A stretch of 64,000 bases of DNA, from contig CBDIBC010000005.1 in NCBI GenBank assembly GCA_965276635.1, positions 1,984,001 through 2,048,000 on the forward strand. The letters are read 5' to 3'. The stretch is from CBDIBC01 sp965276635. GTDB lineage: Bacteria; Actinomycetota; Acidimicrobiia; Acidimicrobiales; Palsa-688. The notes under the pieces are model-generated. The model was not told where the DNA came from. It made no database searches and saw only the letters and a program-made list of their open reading frames with translations. Positions within the stretch are counted from its first letter, which is position 1. The number at the start of each line of letters is the position of its first letter. Positions 1 through 8,425 of the stretch are shown here, in pieces. The translations under genes were made by a program, and so were the position numbers.

Positions 1-1134
1 CTGGCGTGGCTGGTCGACGAAGGCGTGATCGGCCCGCACACGGCGGCGTGGCTGCGCGACCACCCCTTCGCCCACGACATCTGGGCGTACCCGGAGGGGG
101 AGCTGTACACCGCGGGGTCGCCGGTGCTGACCGTCGAGGCCTCCTTCGGTGCGGCCGTCGTGCTGGAGACATTGGTGCTGTCGGTGCTGAACCACGACTC
201 GGCGGTCGCCGCCGCGGCCGAGCTGCTCGTGCACGCGGCCGGCGACCGTCCCCTGATCGAGATGGGCAGCCGCCGCACCGACATGGAGGCGGCCATCGGC
301 GCCGCCCGGGCCGCCTACCTGGCCGGCTTCGCCACCACGTCGAACCTGGAGGCAGGCCGCCGCTACGGGGTGCCCACGGCCGGGACCTCCGCCCACGCCT
401 TCATGCTGCTCTACCCGACCGAGGCGGAGGCGTTCGCCGCCCAGGTGGCGTCGCTCGGGGTGGGCACCACGCTCCTGGTGGACACCTTCGACACCGAACG
501 GGGCATCCGCACCGCCGTGGAGGTGGTCGGTCCCGGGCTCGGCGCCATCCGCATCGACTCGGGCGACCTGGCCGTCGAAGCCCGGCGCGCCCGCCGCCTG
601 CTCGACGACCTCGGTGCCACCAGCACCCGCATCGTCGTCACCGGCGACCTCGACGCCGCTGCCATCCGTGCCCTGCGCGACGCGCCCGTCGACGGCTACG
701 GGGTGGGGACGAGCCTGGTCACCGGCCTCGGCGCAGCGACGGCCGGGTTCGTCTACAAGCTGGTCGCCGTCGGCAGCCTGGCCGGCGACGGCCCGACCGA
801 CGAGGCCGCCTCGGCGGTCGGTGGCCAGCACGCGGTGGCGAAGCACTCCCCGGGCAAGGTCAGCGTGGGCGGGCGCAAGTGGGCCTGGCGAGCCCGCCTC
901 GAAGACATGCCGCTCGGCGAGGACGGGGCGCTGGCTGACGTGGTGGCCACCGCGCCCGAGCCGGCCCCCGCCGGCGGGCGGCCGCTGCTCCACCCCCTCG
1001 TGGAGCGGGGTCGCATCCTGGCCCAGCCGTCGATGGACGCCTTGCGCCGGGCCCACCGCTCGGCCAGCCGGGAGCTGGCGGAGGGAGCGCCCCTCGTCCT
1101 GGCGCGCCTGCCAATTGCCCACGACCAGGCGTAG
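1..1134 (+). CDS. pncB: Nicotinate phosphoribosyltransferase, 5'-truncated by window edge
   Basis: The enzyme joins nicotinate to PRPP to make nicotinate mononucleotide in the Preiss-Handler route to NAD, in the cytosol. The visible 377 codons are open from base 1, so the true start lies outside the window. Family features seen are GSRRTD near residue 90, a phosphate-binding segment RIDSGDLA near 183, and VDGYGVGTSL near 230, all typical of the PncB/NAPRT barrel. The C-terminus ends normally. The stop codon lies 9 bases before the next gene and forms part of its predicted -10 box. Family assignment is firm; kinetics are inferred from the family. Confidence 0.93.
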   Translation: MAWLVDEGVIGPHTAAWLRDHPFAHDIWAYPEGELYTAGSPVLTVEASFGAAVVLETLVLSVLNHDSAVAAAAELLVHAAGDRPLIEMGSRRTDMEAAIGAARAAYLAGFATTSNLEAGRRYGVPTAGTSAHAFMLLYPTEAEAFAAQVASLGVGTTLLVDTFDTERGIRTAVEVVGPGLGAIRIDSGDLAVEARRARRLLDDLGATSTRIVVTGDLDAAAIRALRDAPVDGYGVGTSLVTGLGAATAGFVYKLVAVGSLAGDGPTDEAASAVGGQHAVAKHSPGKVSVGGRKWAWRARLEDMPLGEDGALADVVATAPEPAPAGGRPLLHPLVERGRILAQPSMDALRRAHRSASRELAEGAPLVLARLPIAHDQA

Positions 1135-1137
1135 GCT
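1132..1137 (+). promoter_or_regulatory. Leaderless -10 box TAGGCT
   Basis: TAGGCT is followed by 6 bases and then ATG at 1144, so transcription would start at or next to the start codon. The first three bases are the pncB stop codon TAG. This is inferred from spacing only. Confidence 0.5.
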
Positions 1138-1143
1138 GGCAGT

Positions 1144-2259
1144 ATGTCGTTGCGCTCTTCCCGTCGAATCCGTCTCGTGGCACCGGTCGCCGTCGCCGGT
1201 GTCATCGGTCTCGGCGCCTGGCTGCCGACCGTCACCGCCAGCGCCTCCACCCCGGATCTGCCCACCCTGACCCCCGCCCAGCTCATCGCCAAGGTGGCGT
1301 CTGCCCACGTCCCCGGCCTGTCCGGCACCGTGCGGTGGAGCGCGAACCTGGGCCTGCCCGACATCAGCTCCCTCACCTCTGGCCAGGGATCGAGCGGCAG
1401 CAGCTTCACGCCCACCAGCCTGTTGTCCGGTACCCACACCATCAAGGTCTGGGATGCCGGCGCCGACCAGCAGCGCCTGGCCGTGCCCACGAGCATGGCC
1501 GAGGTCGACTTCGTCAGGAACGGGCAGCAGGCCTGGTACTACGACAGCTCCACCGACGCGGTCACCCATCTGGTAGCGGCGCCGGGCTCCTCGACGCCGG
1601 AGGCGTCCCACCCCGACGCCCACGCCAACGATCCGGCGCTCACCCCCGACCAGCTGGCCCAGAAGCTGCTCGCCCACCTCACGCCGTCCACCGCGGTCAG
1701 CGTCACCTCCCCGGTCTACGTGGCCAACGGCCACTCCGCGTACCAGCTGGTGCTCAGCCCGGCCGCCGGCACCGCCGGCGCCGGCGCATCGACGGTCAGC
1801 CAGATCACCATGGCGGTCGACGCCACCACCGGCGTCCCCCTCCAGATCTCTGTCGACGCCAAGGGCCAGTCGGCACCCGCCCTGCAGGTCGGGTTCGACT
1901 CGGTGAGCTTCACGACGCCGAGCGCCAGCGAGTTCACGGCCCCGACCGGGTCGTCGGAGACGACCAAGACCGTCGGCGGCCAGGGCGGCGCCCACCACAG
2001 CCACGACGGCACCTGGGGCCCAGCACCCACCATCACCGGCTCGGACTGGGGCCAGATCGCCACCTTCGCCGCTGACCACGGCCCCGCCACCGGCAGCGCC
2101 CAGCACCAGCTGAACCAGCTCAGCACACCCGTCACCGGCTCGTTCGGAACGGCCCGGTTGGTGCAGACCAACCTGCTGAACGCGCTGATCCTGCCTGACG
2201 GGCGAGTGCTGGCCGGGTTCGTGACCCCGAGCGCGCTCGAGTCCGCCGCCGGTCACTGA
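1144..2259 (+). CDS. Exported LolA/RseB-like protein
   Basis: The 371-residue product begins with a basic stretch and a hydrophobic segment (about residues 8-33) ending in alanines and serines, a likely Sec signal peptide without a clear lipobox. The body resembles the LolA/MucB-like fold of actinobacterial exported proteins: VRWSANLGLP near residue 63, TIKVWDAG near 100, and WYYDSSTDAVTHL near 133. It probably binds a lipid or hydrophobic ligand outside the membrane, but this is inference. It is followed 14 bases later by an ABC exporter pair on the same strand, which suggests a common envelope-related function. The start is supported by the leaderless box. Confidence 0.7.
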   Translation: MSLRSSRRIRLVAPVAVAGVIGLGAWLPTVTASASTPDLPTLTPAQLIAKVASAHVPGLSGTVRWSANLGLPDISSLTSGQGSSGSSFTPTSLLSGTHTIKVWDAGADQQRLAVPTSMAEVDFVRNGQQAWYYDSSTDAVTHLVAAPGSSTPEASHPDAHANDPALTPDQLAQKLLAHLTPSTAVSVTSPVYVANGHSAYQLVLSPAAGTAGAGASTVSQITMAVDATTGVPLQISVDAKGQSAPALQVGFDSVSFTTPSASEFTAPTGSSETTKTVGGQGGAHHSHDGTWGPAPTITGSDWGQIATFAADHGPATGSAQHQLNQLSTPVTGSFGTARLVQTNLLNALILPDGRVLAGFVTPSALESAAGH

Positions 2260-2273
2260 GCTCGAGCTCGTTC

Positions 2274-3302
2274 GTGGCCGCAACGCCGGCTGCCCCGCCC
2301 GGGTCGGCATCACCAGGGCCAGACCTGTCCGAGTCGGGCCCGTCGGGGTCCGGGCCGGCCATCGCCACCGAGGGCCTGACCAAGCGCTTTGGTGACATAG
2401 CCGCGGTCGACGGCGTCGATCTGACGGTGCCCACGGGCAGCGTCTTCGGCTTCCTCGGACCGAACGGATCGGGCAAGACCACCACCATTCGCATGTTGCT
2501 CGGCCTGATCAGCCCGTCGGCCGGGCGGGCCCGGCTCCTCGGCGAGGCCGTGCCCTCCGGGTCCGGTCGCTCCCTCCCCCATGTCGGCGCCCTGATCGAG
2601 GGTCCCGCCTTCTACCCGTGGCTGAGCGGTCGTGAGAACCTGGCCCGACTCGACGCGGTGAGCCGCGACGGCCAGCGGGCGACGCGCCGCCCTCGCATCG
2701 AGGACGCCCTCAGCCGGGTCGGCCTCACCGCAGCCGGCGACAAGAAGTACCGCGCCTACTCGCTCGGCATGCGCCAACGGCTGGGCCTGGCCTCGGCCCT
2801 CCTGCGACCCCGCCGGCTCTTGGTCCTCGACGAGCCGACCAACGGCATGGACCCGCAAGGCACACGGGAGATCCGCCACCTGGTGAACCAGCTGGCCGCG
2901 GACGGCACGACGGTCTTCCTCTCCAGCCACCTGCTGTCCGAGGTCGAGCAGATCTGCACCCACGCCGCGGTCATGTCTCGCGGGCGGCTGCTCACCCAGG
3001 GCACGCTGGCGGAGCTGCGACAGGCCGGCCAGGCCCGCCTGCGCGTCGAGGTCGACGACGCCGCGCTGGCCACGCCCATCCTGGCCCGGCTCGGGCTGGA
3101 GGTGGGCACCGACGCCGGCGGCCCGACCACCAAAGGCACTGCGGGCGTGCTGAGCGGCGTGCTCGGCAGTCGCAGCCCCGAAGAGTGCTGCCGCCAGTTG
3201 GTCCTGGGCGGCGTGGGCGTCCGCAGCCTCACCGTGGAGCAGCCCAGCCTCGAGGATCTCTTCGTGGCCCTGACCGGCGAGGGTTTCGATGTCGACTACT
3301 GA
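2274..3302 (+). CDS. ABC-2 type transporter ATP-binding protein
   Basis: This 342-residue ATPase powers the membrane protein encoded next. Visible motifs are Walker A GPNGSGKTT (about 62-70), signature YSLGMRQRLG (about 162) and Walker B LLVLDEPTNGMDP (about 182), followed by the H-loop segment SSHLLSEVEQ. The first 30 residues are Pro/Ser-rich and precede the conserved region, so the GTG start chosen may be too early. The C-terminal 80 residues match the extra domain of ABC-2 ATPases. The substrate cannot be read from sequence; relatives export drugs, lipids or peptides. Confidence 0.9.
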   Translation: MAATPAAPPGSASPGPDLSESGPSGSGPAIATEGLTKRFGDIAAVDGVDLTVPTGSVFGFLGPNGSGKTTTIRMLLGLISPSAGRARLLGEAVPSGSGRSLPHVGALIEGPAFYPWLSGRENLARLDAVSRDGQRATRRPRIEDALSRVGLTAAGDKKYRAYSLGMRQRLGLASALLRPRRLLVLDEPTNGMDPQGTREIRHLVNQLAADGTTVFLSSHLLSEVEQICTHAAVMSRGRLLTQGTLAELRQAGQARLRVEVDDAALATPILARLGLEVGTDAGGPTTKGTAGVLSGVLGSRSPEECCRQLVLGGVGVRSLTVEQPSLEDLFVALTGEGFDVDY

Positions 3303-3329
3303 ACCGCAGCTGACCGCCGGGGCGCCCCC

Positions 3330-4130
3330 GTGCTGATCACCGAGCTTCGCCACCTCTTCCGCCGGACCCGTGTCGTGGTGCTCCTGGCCGTCATGTTCCT
3401 CATCCCGGTCCTGCTGGCCGTAGCCGTGGCCATCTCGGGCGGCCCGTCGAGCGGAAGGGGCCCATCTTTCCTCGACCGCGTGTCGCACAACGGCGTGTTC
3501 GCCGCCCTGGCCGGCCTGACGGTGGCCCTGCCGTTCTTCCTGCCGCTCACGGTCGCCGTGGTCGCGGGCGACACCATCGCCGGCGAGGCCAGCCTGGGCA
3601 CCCTGCGCTACCTCCTGGCCCGGCCGGCGGGCCGGCTGCGCCTCCTGCTGATCAAGGCGGCGGCCACGGTGACGTACTGCCTGGCGGCCGCACTGGCCGT
3701 CGCCGTCGGCGGCCTCATCGCCGGAGCCATCCTGTTCCCGATCCGGAACCTGACCACCCTCTCGGGCACCACCATCTCATTGGCCGACGGCATCGGCCGG
3801 ACCCTGCTGGCCGCAGTCGTGGTCGGCGCCTCGCTCCTCGGTCTGGCCGCCATCGGCATGTTCATCTCGACGCTCACCGACGTCCCCGTCGGGGCCATGG
3901 CCGCCACGGCCGGTCTCGCCGTGCTGTCACAGATCCTCGATGCCGTTCCCCAGGTGCACGCCATCCATCCGTGGCTGTTCACCCACCAGTGGATGGCCTT
4001 CGGGGACCTGTTCCGCTCGCCGGTGGACTGGCACGGGGTCGGCCGCGACCTGTTGCTACAGGTCGGCTACATCGCCGTGTTCGGCACCGCCGCCTGGGCC
4101 CGCTTCACCACCCGCGACGTGCTGGCGTAG
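3330..4130 (+). CDS. ABC-2 type transporter permease
   Basis: The 266-residue protein has about six hydrophobic membrane segments (near residues 16-36, 52-80, 105-130, 145-175, 185-205 and 240-258) and the ABC-2 permease pattern VVAGDTIAGEASLGTLRYLLARP (given in part: GEASLGTLRYLL). It should form the channel for the ATPase 27 bases upstream. The GTG start is the first in frame after the upstream stop. An ATG at 3289 lies in another frame that closes quickly. Transport direction is probably outward, as for most ABC-2 systems. Confidence 0.88.
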   Translation: MLITELRHLFRRTRVVVLLAVMFLIPVLLAVAVAISGGPSSGRGPSFLDRVSHNGVFAALAGLTVALPFFLPLTVAVVAGDTIAGEASLGTLRYLLARPAGRLRLLLIKAAATVTYCLAAALAVAVGGLIAGAILFPIRNLTTLSGTTISLADGIGRTLLAAVVVGASLLGLAAIGMFISTLTDVPVGAMAATAGLAVLSQILDAVPQVHAIHPWLFTHQWMAFGDLFRSPVDWHGVGRDLLLQVGYIAVFGTAAWARFTTRDVLA

Positions 4131-4153
4131 CGCAGTCGGACGCCGCCTGTGGG

Positions 4154-5371
4154 TCAATCGGTGCGATGCCACAGCTTGATGCCGCCGAGGATCCCGGCTG
4201 AGTTGTCGACCAGGCTGACCCCGTCGGGGAGATCGCCGTCGATCCTCACCGAGTTCCCGCCGCCGATGTAGCAGTGGTCGAAGAAGGTCAGCTGGCGGAG
4301 CACCTCGATGGTCTCGAAGACCCGCTTCTGCCACTTCTTGTGCCCCTCGTGCTTGCGGGCGGCGTCACCGAGGACCTCGTTGTAGGTCGACTCCTTGCGC
4401 AACGGGTGGTGGGCCAGCTCGATGTGCGGCAGCAACTTCCCCTCGTAGAACAGCGCGGTGCCGACCCCCGTCCCCAACGTCACCACCAGCTCCAGGCCGG
4501 AACCCTCCACGACGGCCGCGCCCTGCAGATCGGCGTCGTTGGCCACCTTGGTGGGCTTGCCCAGCTCGGCGCTGATGGCCGCCTGCAGGTTGAACCGAAG
4601 CCATCCCTTCACCAGCTTGGGGCTGGGCTCCCCGCCCGGTCCCTTCGGCGACACGAAATGTGGAGCCGAGAGGACTCGGCCGGCGCGCACCATCCCGGGG
4701 AAGCCGACCGAGACCCGGTCGAACGGCGGCAGCGACTTCACCAGGTCGCCCAGGATCGTGACCAGCTTCTCCGGCGGCAACGGGTACGGCGTGTCGATCC
4801 GCACCCGATCGTGCTCGATGGCGCCCGAATCGTCGAGGACCGATGCCTTCAGGCCGGTCCCGCCGATGTCGATCGACAACGTGTTGCGCGAGCTGGCCGA
4901 CGTCGACGTCCGTGACGGCGCAAGGTCTGAAGGGGTCGTCACCATGGTGCCTACAGTAGAGGGCGCCGGGCCGCGCCGGTCGGGCTGCCAGCCCGGGGGT
5001 GCCAGCTCGAACGCGTCGAACGTGAAGGCCGGCGTCACCGTGCACCCGGCCAGCGTCCACGCTCCCCGGCTCTCGGCGGCCTGCCAGGCGTCGGGCGGCA
5101 CCACCAGCTGGGGGCGTTGCCCGGCTGTCAGGTCGGGACCCAGCTCCTGGGCCGGTCCGGGCGCCACCGAGAGGGTGATCGGCGCGCCGGCGTAATAGTG
5201 CCACACCTCTGCGCGCCCCCTGACCCGGTGCCACAGGGTGCGCCGGCCCCCGTCGAGGAGGTAGTAGATGGCGGAGCCCGATCCGTCCCGATCCCGCCAG
5301 CTCTCCCGGTACCAACCGCCCTCGGGGTGCGGCGTCAGGCCGAGCGCAGCAATCAGGTCCGAGATCTCCAT
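4154..5371 (-). CDS. ppgK: Cupin_5 (DUF985) domain fused to ROK polyphosphate glucokinase
   Basis: Residues 1-135 form a DUF985/cupin_5 domain (HPEGGWYRESWRD, AIYYLLDGG, WHRVRGRAEVWHYY). Residues 155-405 form a ROK sugar kinase of the polyphosphate glucokinase group: phosphate loop SIDIGGTGLKASVLDD near 170, VANDADLQGAA and LGTGVGTALF. Glucose is expected to be phosphorylated using polyphosphate and/or ATP. These modules are usually separate genes. An in-frame ATG at 4945 (codon 143) has a TACTGT box 7 bases upstream, so a stand-alone kinase of 263 residues may also be made. The gene converges on the ABC permease. Domain calls are firm; the physical fusion is seen in the frame but untested. 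Confidence 0.88.
   Translation of the reverse strand: MEISDLIAALGLTPHPEGGWYRESWRDRDGSGSAIYYLLDGGRRTLWHRVRGRAEVWHYYAGAPITLSVAPGPAQELGPDLTAGQRPQLVVPPDAWQAAESRGAWTLAGCTVTPAFTFDAFELAPPGWQPDRRGPAPSTVGTMVTTPSDLAPSRTSTSASSRNTLSIDIGGTGLKASVLDDSGAIEHDRVRIDTPYPLPPEKLVTILGDLVKSLPPFDRVSVGFPGMVRAGRVLSAPHFVSPKGPGGEPSPKLVKGWLRFNLQAAISAELGKPTKVANDADLQGAAVVEGSGLELVVTLGTGVGTALFYEGKLLPHIELAHHPLRKESTYNEVLGDAARKHEGHKKWQKRVFETIEVLRQLTFFDHCYIGGGNSVRIDGDLPDGVSLVDNSAGILGGIKLWHRTD
4953..4958 (-). promoter_or_regulatory. Internal leaderless -10 box TACTGT inside the fusion gene
   Basis: On the minus strand TACTGT is followed by AGGCACC and then an in-frame ATG (4945) at the start of the kinase part. The 7-base gap matches other predicted leaderless starts in the window. 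Confidence 0.45.
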
Positions 5372-5440
5372 CCGCCGATTCTGGCAGCCCGGCCGTCATT
5401 TCCCTGACGTTTGTCACTTCCCCGCCCATCGTCCGCCCCG

Positions 5441-5446
5441 TAGCGT
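5441..5446 (+). promoter_or_regulatory. Leaderless -10 box TAGCGT
   Basis: TAGCGT is followed by 6 bases and then the ATG of the histidine kinase at 5453. Confidence 0.5.
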
Positions 5447-5452
5447 GAAGGC

Positions 5453-6763
5453 ATGGATGGCAAAGGTGCGGGATCGGCAGGCACCCGTCGCTGGCCTCGC
5501 TTCGGGCTGGCTGCCGGCCAGGAGACCTTCGGCTGGCAGCCGGTCCACCACGGCTCCCCGGATGTGTTCGGCGACCGGAGCCGGCTGTGGCGGCGGCTGA
5601 TCCCCGCCTTCTGGCTGGCGTTCCTGGTGTTCCCCCTGAGCTCCATGTTCGGCGAGTCGCACCTCGGCGTGGTGCACGCCACCGTGGTGTGCGTCCTCAC
5701 CGCCCTCTTCGTGTCGGCCTATGCGGCCGTCCTCGGTGTGCCCGACGCCCGCAAGGCGGCAGTGACGGGGGTCGGGTGGCTGGGGGTGGTGGCCCTGTTC
5801 CCAGCCATCACCACCTTCCTGGCCTTCTACGACCGCAGCGGCTGGGCCTACTGCTTCACCTTCTCGCTGTGGCAGGCGGCGTGGGTGGTCCGCCCCAAGG
5901 TGCTCGCCGTCGGCGTGGTCACCGCCCTCACCGCCGTGGTCGGCGCCGCGTCCGGCATGAAGGGCAGCGACCTGTTCTCCGCGGTCGTCATCGTCTTCGG
6001 TGTCGGTACCAGCTTCCTCGGCTTCTGGCGCCTGCTGGAGGCGAACGTGGCCCTCAGCCAGGCCCAGGCCGACCAGGCCCAGGTGGCGGTGACCGAGGAG
6101 CGGCTGCGATTCGCACGCGACCTGCACGACCTGCTCGGCCACTCGTTGTCGGTGATCACCCTGAAGAGCGAGGTGGTCGCCCGCCTGCTGCCCGATCGGC
6201 CGGCGCAGGCGGCCAGCGAGGTGGCCGAGATCGAGCAGGTGGCCCGCCAGGCCCTGTGGGAGGTGCGCGAAGCGGTCAGCGGGTACCGCCGCACCACGTT
6301 GGCCGCCGAGCTGGTGGCGGCGCGCGCCGCGCTGTCGGCGGCGTCGATCGCCTGCACCGAGCAGGTTGCGGCCGTGGGGCTGGAACCGGCGGTGGAGGCG
6401 GTGCTGGCCTGGGCGGTGCGCGAAGGCGTCACGAACGTGGTCCGCCATTCGGCGGCGGCGTCATGCACCGTGTCGGTGGCCCTGGAGGGCGATCGGGTCG
6501 TGGCCACCGTCGCCGACGACGGGCGCGGCGTCTCGGGACCTCTGGCGGCCAGCGGCAATGGCCTGAGCGGCAATGGCCTGAGCGGCAATGGCCTGAGCGG
6601 CAACGGGCTGTGTGGCCTCGCCGAACGCCTGGCGCTCGTCGGCGGTGCCCTGGAGAGCGGCCCCGGCCCGGCCGGGGGCTTCCGCCTGCGGGCCATGGTG
6701 CCGGTGGCGTCGACCGCGCCGGCATCCGCGGGCACACCCGCTGTGCCCACCGCCGTGCTGTGA
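5453..6763 (+). CDS. Sensor histidine kinase, HisKA_3 (NarL-pair) type
   Basis: The 436-residue membrane kinase has about five hydrophobic segments (residues 45-200), then the dimerisation/phosphoacceptor helix RFARDLHDLLGHSLSV with His225, and a GHKL ATPase domain with N-box REGVTNVVRH and DDGRGVSG. It should autophosphorylate His225 and pass phosphate to the response regulator whose GTG overlaps its stop. The periplasmic part is tiny, so a membrane-embedded signal is likely (DesK/LiaS style). The GNGL segment of the ATP lid is repeated four times (residues 368-387), an unusual expansion. The leaderless box supports the start. Confidence 0.9.
   Translation: MDGKGAGSAGTRRWPRFGLAAGQETFGWQPVHHGSPDVFGDRSRLWRRLIPAFWLAFLVFPLSSMFGESHLGVVHATVVCVLTALFVSAYAAVLGVPDARKAAVTGVGWLGVVALFPAITTFLAFYDRSGWAYCFTFSLWQAAWVVRPKVLAVGVVTALTAVVGAASGMKGSDLFSAVVIVFGVGTSFLGFWRLLEANVALSQAQADQAQVAVTEERLRFARDLHDLLGHSLSVITLKSEVVARLLPDRPAQAASEVAEIEQVARQALWEVREAVSGYRRTTLAAELVAARAALSAASIACTEQVAAVGLEPAVEAVLAWAVREGVTNVVRHSAAASCTVSVALEGDRVVATVADDGRGVSGPLAASGNGLSGNGLSGNGLSGNGLCGLAERLALVGGALESGPGPAGGFRLRAMVPVASTAPASAGTPAVPTAVL
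6554..6613 (+). repeat. 15-bp tandem repeat in kinase ATP-lid
   Basis: Three exact copies of GGCAATGGCCTGAGC plus a diverged fourth copy encode GNGLS repeats. Related kinases carry GNGLxGL once at this place, so the G2 box itself has been multiplied. Confidence 0.9.
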
Positions 6764-7374
6764 TCCGGGTGATGTTGGCCGAGGATCAGGCCATGGTGCG
6801 CCAGGCGCTGGCCACGCTCCTGTCATTGGAGGACGACATCGACGTGGTGGCGCAGGTGTCGCGTGGCGACCAGGTGCTGGAGGCGGCCCGTCGTTCCCAG
6901 GCCGAAGTGGCGCTGCTCGACATCGAGATGCCCGGAGGTGACGGTCTGACCGTGGCCGGGCAGCTCCGGGCCAACCTGCCCGAGCTGAAGGTCATCATGC
7001 TCACCACCTTCGGCCGGCCCGGGTACCTGCGCCGGGCCATGGAGAGCGGCGCCGTCGGCTTCCTCCTGAAGGACGCCCCGGCGTCCGAGCTGGCCGCAGC
7101 CGTGCGCGGCGCCCGCATCGGCCGCCGCACCGTCGACCCGGCCCTGGCCGCCGCCGCCCTGTCCGACGGATCGGACCCGTTGACCGAGCGCGAGCACGAG
7201 ATCCTCGAAGCCGCCCGCGACCAGCCAACCATCGCCCAGATGGCCGCCACCCTCCATCTGTCACCGGGCACAGTCCGCAACCACCTCTCGGTCGTCATCG
7301 GCAAGCTCGGGGCCCGCAACCGGGTCGACGCCGTGCGCATCGCCCTGGAGAAAGGCTGGCTGTCCGCCGGCTGA
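6760..7374 (+). CDS. NarL/LuxR-family response regulator
   Basis: The 204-residue protein has a receiver domain (AEDQAMVRQAL, phosphoacceptor Asp54 in LLDIEMPGGDG, Lys in FLLKDAP) and a LuxR-type HTH (LTEREHEILEAA, LSPGTVRNHLS). It is the partner of the upstream kinase; the GTG start overlaps the kinase stop as GTGA, which implies translational coupling. Targets are unknown. In actinobacteria such pairs often sense membrane stress and control ABC exporters, and one is encoded 2 kb away, but that link is conjecture. Confidence 0.92.
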   Translation: MIRVMLAEDQAMVRQALATLLSLEDDIDVVAQVSRGDQVLEAARRSQAEVALLDIEMPGGDGLTVAGQLRANLPELKVIMLTTFGRPGYLRRAMESGAVGFLLKDAPASELAAAVRGARIGRRTVDPALAAAALSDGSDPLTEREHEILEAARDQPTIAQMAATLHLSPGTVRNHLSVVIGKLGARNRVDAVRIALEKGWLSAG

Positions 7375-7415
7375 CCGTCTCACGCGTGGGGCTGACGCCG
7401 CTGGCTTCGCTCGGC

Positions 7416-7444
7416 CCGGTCCGGTCCGGTCCGGTCCGGTCCGG
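7416..7444. repeat. CGGTC pentanucleotide tandem repeat
   Basis: Five copies of a 5-bp GGTCC/CGGTC unit lie just after the response regulator stop and before a hairpin. Confidence 0.85.
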
Positions 7445-7449
7445 CAATT

Positions 7450-7489
7450 GTGTTCAATTTGTGTCACGAGGAGATACCAAATCGAACAC
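7450..7489. terminator. Bidirectional hairpin between convergent genes
   Basis: GTGTTCAATTTG (7450-7461) pairs with CAAATCGAACAC (7478-7489), 11 of 12 bases, with a 16-base loop. It is AT-rich against a GC-rich background and lies between two convergent stops, overlapping the SDR stop. Confidence 0.6.
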
Positions 7490-8412
7490 TATTCGGCGGG
7501 CGCCAGGTCGAAGCTGACGCCGGTGAGGTTCTCGGAGACGTTCCACAGGCGGCGGGCATCGCCATCGCGCCGGGCCGGGCGGGGGTAGCCGATCCGCCGG
7601 GGCTTGCCCCAGAGATGGAAGGGGCCGCGAGGACCGTAGTAGTCGCCGCCCTCCACGTCCGTTTCGGTGGCGGCGTAGAGAGCCGGGAGCGAACCGGTGC
7701 GCACCGACTGGGCAACCAGCGCGTTGCCCGCATCCATGATCAGGTCGCCGAGGCCGCCGTGGCCCGGTCCGTGCCCGAGGTTGGTGTGGACATATCCCGG
7801 GTGGGCGGCGACGGCGCGCACCGTCGAGCCGGCCGCCCGGAGCCGTCGATCGAGCTCGGCGGTGAAGAGCAGGTTGGCCAGCTTCGACTGCGAGTAGGCG
7901 CCCATCGGATGGTAGGCCCGCTCGCCCTGGAGATCGTCGAAGCGGATCGAGCCGACGTTGGCAGTGAGGCTGGCGACGGTCACCACCCGGCCATCGCTGG
8001 CGAGGCGGGGGAGGAGGCGCCCGGTCAGGGCGAAGGGCCCGAGGTGGTTGGTGCCCAGCTGCATCTCGAAGCCGTCACCGGTGAGCATCCGTGGGGTGGC
8101 CATCACGCCGGCGTTGTTCAGCAGGATGTCGATGCGGTCGAGGTCGACAGTCAGGGCGGCGGCGAAGGCGGCAATCGATTCGAGGTCGGCCAGGTCGACG
8201 GTGCGGGCTTCGGGCAGGGGACCGGTGGCGACCTCCCGACAGGCTGCCACTGCGGCCGCCGCTCGCTGCGGGTTCCGGCAGGCCAGGATCACGTGCGCGC
8301 CGTGGGCAGCGAGGGCCTTGGCGGCGGCCAGGCCGAGGCCGCGGTTGGCGCCGGTGACGACCGCCGTGCGGGTGTCGAGGCCGGGCATTCGGCCGGCGTT
8401 CCATCCCCGCAT
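7489..8412 (-). CDS. Short-chain dehydrogenase/reductase (retinol-dehydrogenase-like)
   Basis: The 307-residue protein has the Rossmann cofactor motif TGANRGLGLAAA near residue 18, NNAGVM near 97, catalytic Ser in VVTVASLTANVG and YSQSKLANLLF (Tyr and Lys) near 175. It matches the light-dependent protochlorophyllide reductase/retinol dehydrogenase-like SDR branch, an NADP-linked oxidoreductase of unknown substrate. I chose ATG 8412, which has TAAGAA 7 bases upstream; ATG 8388 is the alternative. It follows the PKD-like gene by 10 bases on the same strand. Confidence 0.88.
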   Translation of the reverse strand: MRGWNAGRMPGLDTRTAVVTGANRGLGLAAAKALAAHGAHVILACRNPQRAAAAVAACREVATGPLPEARTVDLADLESIAAFAAALTVDLDRIDILLNNAGVMATPRMLTGDGFEMQLGTNHLGPFALTGRLLPRLASDGRVVTVASLTANVGSIRFDDLQGERAYHPMGAYSQSKLANLLFTAELDRRLRAAGSTVRAVAAHPGYVHTNLGHGPGHGGLGDLIMDAGNALVAQSVRTGSLPALYAATETDVEGGDYYGPRGPFHLWGKPRRIGYPRPARRDGDARRLWNVSENLTGVSFDLAPAE

Positions 8413-8419
8413 AGAGCCG

Positions 8420-8425
8420 TTCTTA
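8420..8425 (-). promoter_or_regulatory. Possible leaderless -10 box TAAGAA
   Basis: TAAGAA followed by 7 bases precedes ATG 8412. Its first three bases are the TAA stop of the upstream gene, as with pncB at 1132. Confidence 0.35.

Noticed and set aside
4274..5407. Plus-strand frames of 213 and 245 residues across the cupin-kinase gene
   Set aside because: No family resemblance; they are high-GC shadows of the minus-strand gene.
5587..6759. Long open frame in front of the response regulator, suggesting a 595-residue protein
   Set aside because: It runs antisynonymously through the histidine kinase in another frame and is Arg/Pro/Gly-rich; the regulator starts at GTG 6760.
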